DNA of 64,000 bases from Cryomorpha sp963741985 (GTDB lineage Bacteria > Bacteroidota > Bacteroidia > Flavobacteriales_D > Cryomorphaceae), in the NCBI GenBank assembly GCA_963741985.1, contig CAVUKD010000003.1, forward strand, positions 475,207 through 539,206, given 5' to 3'. Each line of letters opens with the position of its first letter. Position 1 is the first letter of the stretch. Positions 59,444 through 64,000 of the stretch are shown here, in pieces. Below the pieces are notes generated by a model. The model searched no databases and was not told where the DNA came from. It saw only the letters and a program-made list of their open reading frames with translations. The translations under genes were made by a program, and so were the position numbers.

Positions 59444-60260
59444 TCGTGCTTTTTTTTCTGTTTAATTCTCCTACTAATTTCGGTAAATAATAAAGGTTCA
59501 GTCCATAGTGGAAAACCTGAAAATAAATTGCGATGATGAAAACCAATGGAAGTAACCATTCTTGTTTCAAAAGGTAAATTGGATAAAACAAAAGTGAAAT
59601 TCCAAGTTCAATCAATATCTTTTCCTTAATGTTCTTTTTGATGTCCGTAATCTCTGGTAAGTCTTCAAATTCTTTTAAATAGCTTGAAACTCTATATTGA
59701 TACCACCACGTCTCATAAAGCTCAAAGAGTATTATGAAAGCTGTCGTTGAGATTAGGAACTCTTCAGTTTGAATGGCAATCAGAATGTATGCGATCATAA
59801 TCGCAAATCGTCCAATTGCTGGCAGTATATCTGTTTTTATCCAAATTCTGTCTCTTGTACTTGCAAAAGCTGTTTGATTCCACCATCCTTCAATCCTACT
59901 TGTGTCAAAGTCAGAAGATGCCAATTCATTAAATAGTCGTTTGGAGTGGTCATATTTTCGGTTGTGATGAAGTCCACGTCCAAGTTCATATTTGACTTCA
60001 TTTAATTGGTCAGACCGAGTGAGTTTATTTTCTATGGGTTGATAACCTGATTTGTACAAGTAGTAAACAGCAGAATACTTTTCTCGGTCATTGAGCGCTT
60101 TTGCAAGTCGGTGAAGGATATTTGTTGCCGTCTCAAAGTTTGAGTCAGCAGTTTTCAGGGTTTCCAAAATTCTGGTTTGTCGATTGTCCCAATAGCTTAA
60201 AACTTGAGCGTCTGTCATCAAGTCTTTCAATTCTGTCCATATTTTGTCAACTCTGTTCAT
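59424..60260 (-). CDS. Integron cassette 4: SLATT-like membrane protein, unknown role
   Basis: 278 residues from the ATG at 60260; the open frame continues through attC D but cannot be part of the cassette gene. About 130 polar helical residues precede two pairs of hydrophobic helices (about 140-185 and 225-270). The arrangement is reminiscent of SLATT-type membrane proteins, but I cannot assign it firmly. The last eight residues and the stop (TAG within GCTATAG) are encoded by attC C, so the site contributes coding sequence. Confidence 0.65.
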   Translation of the reverse strand: MNRVDKIWTELKDLMTDAQVLSYWDNRQTRILETLKTADSNFETATNILHRLAKALNDREKYSAVYYLYKSGYQPIENKLTRSDQLNEVKYELGRGLHHNRKYDHSKRLFNELASSDFDTSRIEGWWNQTAFASTRDRIWIKTDILPAIGRFAIMIAYILIAIQTEEFLISTTAFIILFELYETWWYQYRVSSYLKEFEDLPEITDIKKNIKEKILIELGISLLFYPIYLLKQEWLLPLVFIIAIYFQVFHYGLNLYYLPKLVGELNRKKSTTPQHRL

Positions 60261-60275
60261 TGTCTGTTTTGCATG

Positions 60276-60413
60276 CACCACAACGGTTTTGCAATATGGC
60301 AAGTGGCGGTTTGCGGAGTGCGTCACTATCCACCGAGACAAAAACCCGATGCGGGCTACAATGCCCGAATTTACTACTTTTCCCGCCATTTGCTATATTG
60401 CATGTTACCAAAA
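60276..60413 (-). repeat. attC site D (between cassettes 4 and 5)
   Basis: 138 bp. Left outer arm CACCACAAC is the exact reverse complement of the right arm of site C (GTTGTGGTG). Right outer arm is GTTACCAAAA. Inner arms GCAATATGGCAAGTGGCGG and CCCGCCATTTGCTATATTGC pair with few mismatches. Confidence 0.88.
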
Positions 60414-60414
60414 G

Positions 60415-61293
60415 TTATTTCTTTATAAATTTATTTACATATATATAATCATTTGAGGATACTTTTATAAAGTAAATCCCTCTGGTCAAGCTGGCTATAT
60501 TTATTTTTAATTCGCTATTTCCAAAATACGTGGGCATTGTATAATTATGTCCTTTAATGTCAAAAATTTCAATCTTTTTAATGTCAATATTAGTAGTTGG
60601 CTTTATAAATATATAATTACAAGCTGGATTTGGATAGATTTGAAAGACATCCGATTTATTTTTTTCAATAGATAACACACTACTCTGATTGTAATAATAC
60701 GAATCAATTGATATTGAACTCATCCCTACCGAATGCACTCTTACCCACCCAAGTGTTTGAAAGTTATCGGTATAAACACTCAAACCAATATAAAGAAAGT
60801 CGGAATCAACCCATTCGTGAATTTCATAGGCATAACAAAAGTAAAGCCAAGAGTTTTTATTTAATGCAAGTGTATTATTCACAAAATTAGAATTGAAAAA
60901 AATAGTGTCAGAGGTGTAATATTTTTTTGCAACTCCAATGTATAATGTGTCACCGCTGCACTCAGTTGTATCCGTTGGTACTGCATGATAATGAGATAAG
61001 GAAACGGAGTTTTGATTGAGTGGTTCAATCAGAACTGCTTCTGTCCACCCACCTTGTCCTCCATTATTAGTTATTGTAAATTTAAAATCATTAATACTAT
61101 CACTATTTAAGTCAAGGTAATAATATTTCGTTTCACCTTCCCCCATATTTACATAGGCAACAATCCATTCGTCAGGAATAATATCATGATAAACAAAATT
61201 GCTATCTACGTGTCCAGCAATAATATAATTTTCTTGCGCGCTTAAATTATTTGAAATAGCAAATAATAGAACTAAAAGATTTAGTGGTTTCAT
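60415..61293 (-). CDS. Integron cassette 5: secreted protein with T9SS type A sorting domain
   Basis: 292 residues. Signal peptide ending NLSAQ, a globular domain with a calcium-like loop (DLNSDSINDFKF), then from about residue 220 a type A T9SS sorting domain (VFQIYPNPACNYIF to NKFIKK). The passenger domain resembles the lipoprotein at 32697-33356. The product would be exported by the host's own T9SS, so the cassette is adapted to Bacteroidota hosts. The start lies 18 nt from the core and the stop two bases from attC D. Confidence 0.82.
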   Translation of the reverse strand: MKPLNLLVLLFAISNNLSAQENYIIAGHVDSNFVYHDIIPDEWIVAYVNMGEGETKYYYLDLNSDSINDFKFTITNNGGQGGWTEAVLIEPLNQNSVSLSHYHAVPTDTTECSGDTLYIGVAKKYYTSDTIFFNSNFVNNTLALNKNSWLYFCYAYEIHEWVDSDFLYIGLSVYTDNFQTLGWVRVHSVGMSSISIDSYYYNQSSVLSIEKNKSDVFQIYPNPACNYIFIKPTTNIDIKKIEIFDIKGHNYTMPTYFGNSELKINIASLTRGIYFIKVSSNDYIYVNKFIKK

Positions 61294-61302
61294 TTTTTTA
61301 AT

Positions 61303-61438
61303 TTTTGGTAACGGTTTTAATAAACGCAGGGCGGCTTCGTCCGTGGTTTTGTAAAGAAACGGAATGTTTCTCTGTCAACCGTAAAGCCCCTACCGGAGCG
61401 GGATTAAAGCCGCCTTGCGTTTATTTTTTGTTGGTAGC
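61303..61438 (-). repeat. attC site E (between cassettes 5 and 6)
   Basis: 136 bp. Left outer arm TTTTGGTAAC is the exact reverse complement of the right arm of site D (GTTACCAAAA). Right outer arm is GTTGGTAGCC. Inner arms AATAAACGCAGGGCGGC and GCCGCCTTGCGTTTATT pair almost perfectly. Confidence 0.88.
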
Positions 61439-61450
61439 CGTTTTTCTTTT

Positions 61451-61807
61451 TTATTTCCAACCTGAATACATTATGTCAATAAGCTCAGAAGTCCCAAAAA
61501 CAGGAAGTAAAATTGCTAAAATGAGCAAACAGTAGGTCAAGATATTCTTTTTATAAATGTCAACTTTTTTGAGAGCTCTTACAATGTCGGTCACAGAGTT
61601 AGTAATTAAAAGTCCCAAACATATAACTGCAAAACCTCCACCAACGAAGAACAAGGGCATTGTAAAAAATTCCGCTTGTGCTCTTCCTCCTCCTGTTAAT
61701 GTCTGATTGTCTATTGCTTCCGGTAATGCAGACAGGATTAAAACAACATCCGTCAAAATCGCGAATGATGCAGTAACAATACTTGCTATTTTAAATCCTT
61801 TGTACAT
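61451..61807 (-). CDS. Integron cassette 6: small membrane protein of unknown function
   Basis: 118 residues with three hydrophobic segments (about 7-28, 48-72, 88-110). No family recognised. Unlike the other cassette genes, its leader is interrupted: the IS481 element lies about 30 bp upstream of the ATG, between the gene and the cassette's 5' end. Expression from an upstream integron promoter is therefore probably cut off unless the IS supplies one. Confidence 0.65.
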   Translation of the reverse strand: MYKGFKIASIVTASFAILTDVVLILSALPEAIDNQTLTGGGRAQAEFFTMPLFFVGGGFAVICLGLLITNSVTDIVRALKKVDIYKKNILTYCLLILAILLPVFGTSELIDIMYSGWK

Positions 61808-61838
61808 CTGGTCGAAGTTGTCGTTTTCAAATGTTCGT

Positions 61839-63139
61839 TAAGATACATAGTTTACACAAGTTATATATACATAGTTTACACTAAGTTGGTTTCTAATCTT
61901 ATTGCTTGTTCCTTATTTCTTAAATTGTTTTCATCAAAGAAACCTAAAAATACGTTTCTATAAAATACTCTCCAAATACCATTGCCTAGTTCTTCTATTC
62001 CTACATATTTTCCTTTTAAAGCAGCAGTAACATAAACCCAATAATAAGACTTCCACCTAATAGCGCCATTCTGAGTCATTTTAAGCACTTTGTAATCTGC
62101 GGGATAATCGTAATCGGGTATTTTTTCAGGGAATGGTCTGGTAGAAAAATTATGCATCATAGCAGGGGTTTTCATGTCTAAAGCTTCATGTGGTCGTATG
62201 TGATTGTACTCCTTCACAAAGGCGTTTAAACGCCTTTGTTGCGCTTTTAAATCATGAGCTGAGGGTTTGGCACAAGCAGCCTTTAAATCACGATGCATTC
62301 GTTCGTGTCTTCCATTTTGTTCGGGGTGAGCCGGGTCTGAAAATACAGGTAAAATTCCCAGGTCAATAAACCAATAAGATAGCTGAGTAAAACGTTGAAT
62401 GGCACGCACAGATCCAAAGGGACTTCCGTTGTCTGTGTGCAATTGTTTTGGTATACCGTATTTCCTAAAAACTCTTGTAAACTCTTGCTTTGCAGCAGTA
62501 AGGGTTTCTTTGTAATGTCCTTTTGCTGTAAAAACAAATCTGCTTTTAGAGTCAGCAATTGTGAGTGGGTGACAATAGATTTTATTACCCATTAAGAACT
62601 TTCCTTTGTAGTCAGCACTCCACACTTCATTACACTCTTTTGGGTCGAAAATAGGGTGCATAGGTTTTACCCTTCTCAGGCGTTTTTGAGGATTTACTAA
62701 ACCGTGTTTTTTGAGGATGTTGTGAACGGTTAAAACAGTTGGGATACTTTCATCTGAAAAATCGTTATACAACAGTTGGTGTATTTTTTTAGCACCCCAA
62801 AGTTTGTGTTTTTCTTTTAAAGAAAGAATGCTGTTTACTACATTTTCATCAGTAGCATTAGGGTGTAATCCAATCGGTTTTCGGGATAATTCTCTAAGCC
62901 CTTGAAATCCTTCATTTTCAAATCGAGTAATGATTTTATAGGCTGTTGGTCTCGAAATTTCAAAGCATTTACAAAGTTCTGTGATGGTATATTTTCCGGT
63001 ACGCCATTCACAAATAAATTCAATTTTTTGTTCCATAATCGTTGTGTCTTTCCAAGGCATAGTATTCGATTTTTATCGAACTTCTACGCCTAAAAAGTGT
63101 AAACGATGTTTCTATAACTTTGTAAAGGATGTTTGTATA
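61839..63139 (-). mobile_element. IS481-family insertion sequence inside cassette 6
   Basis: About 1.3 kb. Imperfect terminal inverted repeats of about 38 bp each contain two copies of an ACATNGTTTACAC-like motif (61845-61882 on the left; about 63097-63134 on the right). A TCGT at 61835-61838 and at 63140-63143 may be the target duplication. Ends are inferred by eye. Confidence 0.72.
61876..63060 (-). CDS. IS481-family transposase
   Basis: 394 residues. N-terminal HTH (TGKYTITELCKCFEISRPTAYKII) typical of IS481 (MPWKDTTIMEQKIEF start), then an rve core with Asp in VWSADYKGKFL, Asp in QLHTDNGSPFG and Glu in RHERMHRDLKA region, and a C-terminal IS481 domain. The DDE residues are intact. It reads in the same direction as the cassette genes. 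Confidence 0.93.
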   Translation of the reverse strand: MPWKDTTIMEQKIEFICEWRTGKYTITELCKCFEISRPTAYKIITRFENEGFQGLRELSRKPIGLHPNATDENVVNSILSLKEKHKLWGAKKIHQLLYNDFSDESIPTVLTVHNILKKHGLVNPQKRLRRVKPMHPIFDPKECNEVWSADYKGKFLMGNKIYCHPLTIADSKSRFVFTAKGHYKETLTAAKQEFTRVFRKYGIPKQLHTDNGSPFGSVRAIQRFTQLSYWFIDLGILPVFSDPAHPEQNGRHERMHRDLKAACAKPSAHDLKAQQRRLNAFVKEYNHIRPHEALDMKTPAMMHNFSTRPFPEKIPDYDYPADYKVLKMTQNGAIRWKSYYWVYVTAALKGKYVGIEELGNGIWRVFYRNVFLGFFDENNLRNKEQAIRLETNLV

Positions 63140-63153
63140 TCGTACCCGATTGA

Positions 63154-63350
63154 CTGCTAACGGTTAGTATATGGCAAGTAGGGCAGTAGAAAGCGATAAA
63201 CTTTCGAGTTTGCACTGAGCCAAATATTTATATTTTGTTTTTATCTTATTCATTTTAAAAGCCAAATTAAAAATTTGGCGGTGTTTGTAAATAGCACTGA
63301 ACTTTCGTAAACCACCGAACGCCCTATTTGCTATATACAGTGTTGTGCAC
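63154..63350 (-). repeat. attC site F (between cassettes 6 and 7)
   Basis: 197 bp, the longest site. Right outer arm GTTGTGCAC belongs to cassette 7. Left outer arm CTGCTAAC should pair with cassette 6's other arm GTTGGTAG (site E): six of eight positions are Watson-Crick and the other two are G-T wobbles. This supports it being the original 5' end of cassette 6, now separated by the IS. Inner arms TATATGGCAAGTAGGGC and GCCCTATTTGCTATATA pair well. Confidence 0.82.
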
Positions 63351-63443
63351 ATGCTTTTTTCTTTATTTGAGATAGAAGTATTCTTGAAAAACCCATTTGT
63401 CGCAGTTTTTAGGAATTAGGGTCTGTCTTATATTTTTGACCTG

Positions 63444-64000
63444 TTAACCACAATTACCACTTCTTTTTCCATTGTTTATCATCTCTTCTCTATTAACACT
63501 TGTTTCAAGCATAAATATTTCGCAATTGCCTTTTTTGTCGATAGTTCCATATACCATTATGTAATACTTACAGTCTGCATAATCGTCCACTTCTGATTTT
63601 TGAAGACTTGCAATTAAAGATTCTTTAAATGTTTTCCATTAGTTAAGTCAGGAAATTCGTATTGCTTAGGATATTTAATGTCTCGATAATATTTTGTTTT
63701 TGGCTCAGGAATATTGTCTGAATCTAAGCATAATTCACATTCAGTAATTTTTGTTTTTCAATAATTGCACCTGAAATGATATCAATTTTAACTGACTTTA
63801 TTTTCAAGAGTTAAAACATAAAGTACCTCTATCTTCTTTTACAAACATTTCGTCATACCACAGTGTATGTGAAGAAGTGTTTTGCAATTTTGATTTATCA
63901 GAAACTAAGTCGTCAATTCGATATTCAACTGTATCCTTTTCGTTCAAGTAAATTTTAATCAATATTTGGTCTTCATAATCAGAATGTCCCCACATCCAAT
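63444..64000 (-). pseudogene. Integron cassette 7: unknown ORF with several frameshifts, cut by window edge
   Basis: One frame at 63804-63995 gives WGHSDYEDQILIKIYLNEKD; later frames continue with KITECELCLDSDNIPEPK and ESLIASLQKSEVDDYADCKY, ending NNGKRSGNCG at 63444. Together they look like one protein broken by about four indels, with Cys pairs (CELC) in the middle. Family not recognised. The stop is 94 bp from attC F. It may be decayed or reflect low sequence quality at the end of an assembly. Confidence 0.55.

Larger units (their letters stand above)
57291..63443 (-). mobile_element. Chromosomal integron cassette array (at least seven cassettes, no integrase in window)
   Basis: Minus-strand genes, each followed by a palindromic attC-like site, run from about 57291 to beyond 63350. 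For cassettes 1-5 the first 8-10 bases after the core GTT are the exact reverse complement of the outer arm at the other end of the same cassette. On the minus strand all cores read CGTT at the site end and AACA at the site beginning, giving one orientation. In integrons intI and attI lie at the 5' side of the array, here to the right of the window. Without a visible integrase it may also be a CALIN (attC cluster lacking an integrase). Confidence 0.85.

Noticed and set aside
60261..60389. N-terminal extension of the cassette 4 gene through attC D
   Set aside because: It would cross the recombination core and translate the attC stem; the ATG at 60260 inside the cassette is the sensible start.
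57892..63350. CRISPR array
   Set aside because: The repeats are 135-197 bp palindromes separated by genes, with variable outer arms; there are no short identical repeats or spacers and no cas genes.
1..64000. tRNA or rRNA genes
   Set aside because: No cloverleaf with T-loop GGTTCGA-type sequence or rRNA segment was recognised on either strand by eye.

Overview
The window comes from a Bacteroidota chromosome (Flavobacteriia-like; genus not resolvable from sequence). Evidence: type IX secretion (T9SS) C-terminal sorting domains on several large extracellular proteins, a gliding-type adhesin–PorP/SprF–OmpA operon, TAnnTTTG-type promoters, A-rich start regions without Shine-Dalgarno sequences, and families such as DUF5362, RAYT, MtaB and bacterial phenylalanine hydroxylase.

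Layout. 0-3.5 kb: two T9SS-type secreted proteins (one cut by the window edge; one CotH-kinase/lamin-tail protein) and a DUF5362 membrane protein. 3.5-7.5 kb: an SOS-like pair, DNA polymerase IV and an S24 self-cleaving repressor, separated by an IS3-family element and a 23S-IVS four-helix protein, with near-identical direct repeats around the insert. 7.6-10.8 kb: phenylalanine 4-hydroxylase with a terminator-like leader, an AlkB-like hydroxylase and a Kv-type channel with a zinc-ribbon tail. 10.9-19.8 kb: operon of a giant HYR-repeat adhesin, PorP/SprF and PD40-OmpA. 19.9-37 kb: two M16 proteases, peptide-binding lipoprotein, PqiA-like protein, Crp regulator, RluA-type pseudouridine synthase, MscS channel, MtaB, inositol-phosphatase family enzyme and a RAYT transposase with its own REP palindrome inside the gene. 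37-45.7 kb: MFS transporter, two toxin-antitoxin-like pairs, flavoprotein, thioredoxin, cytochrome c, phospholipase A and a sodium:solute symporter. 45.9-57 kb: SBBP/T9SS giant protein, a four-gene operon (glycosyltransferase, MORN protein, lipoprotein, subtilase) and small enzymes.

57.3-64 kb is the most striking region: a chromosomal integron cassette array on the minus strand. Six attC-like sites of 135-197 bp separate single-gene cassettes. The first bases of each intact cassette are the reverse complement of the start of the attC at its other end, which is the hallmark of integron cassettes. The outer arms differ from cassette to cassette while the inner arms are conserved. Start codons lie 16-25 nt from the recombination point. 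Cargo includes a T9SS-sorted protein, a MORN protein and membrane proteins of unknown function. An IS481-family element has inserted into one cassette. No integrase gene is visible; orientation predicts intI/attI, if present, to the right of base 64000.

Caution: at least fourteen genes carry single-base indels, often at homopolymers, with the alternative frame continuing the same protein family. This is more easily explained by uncorrected sequencing or assembly error than by real decay, so the broken genes are annotated as single loci.
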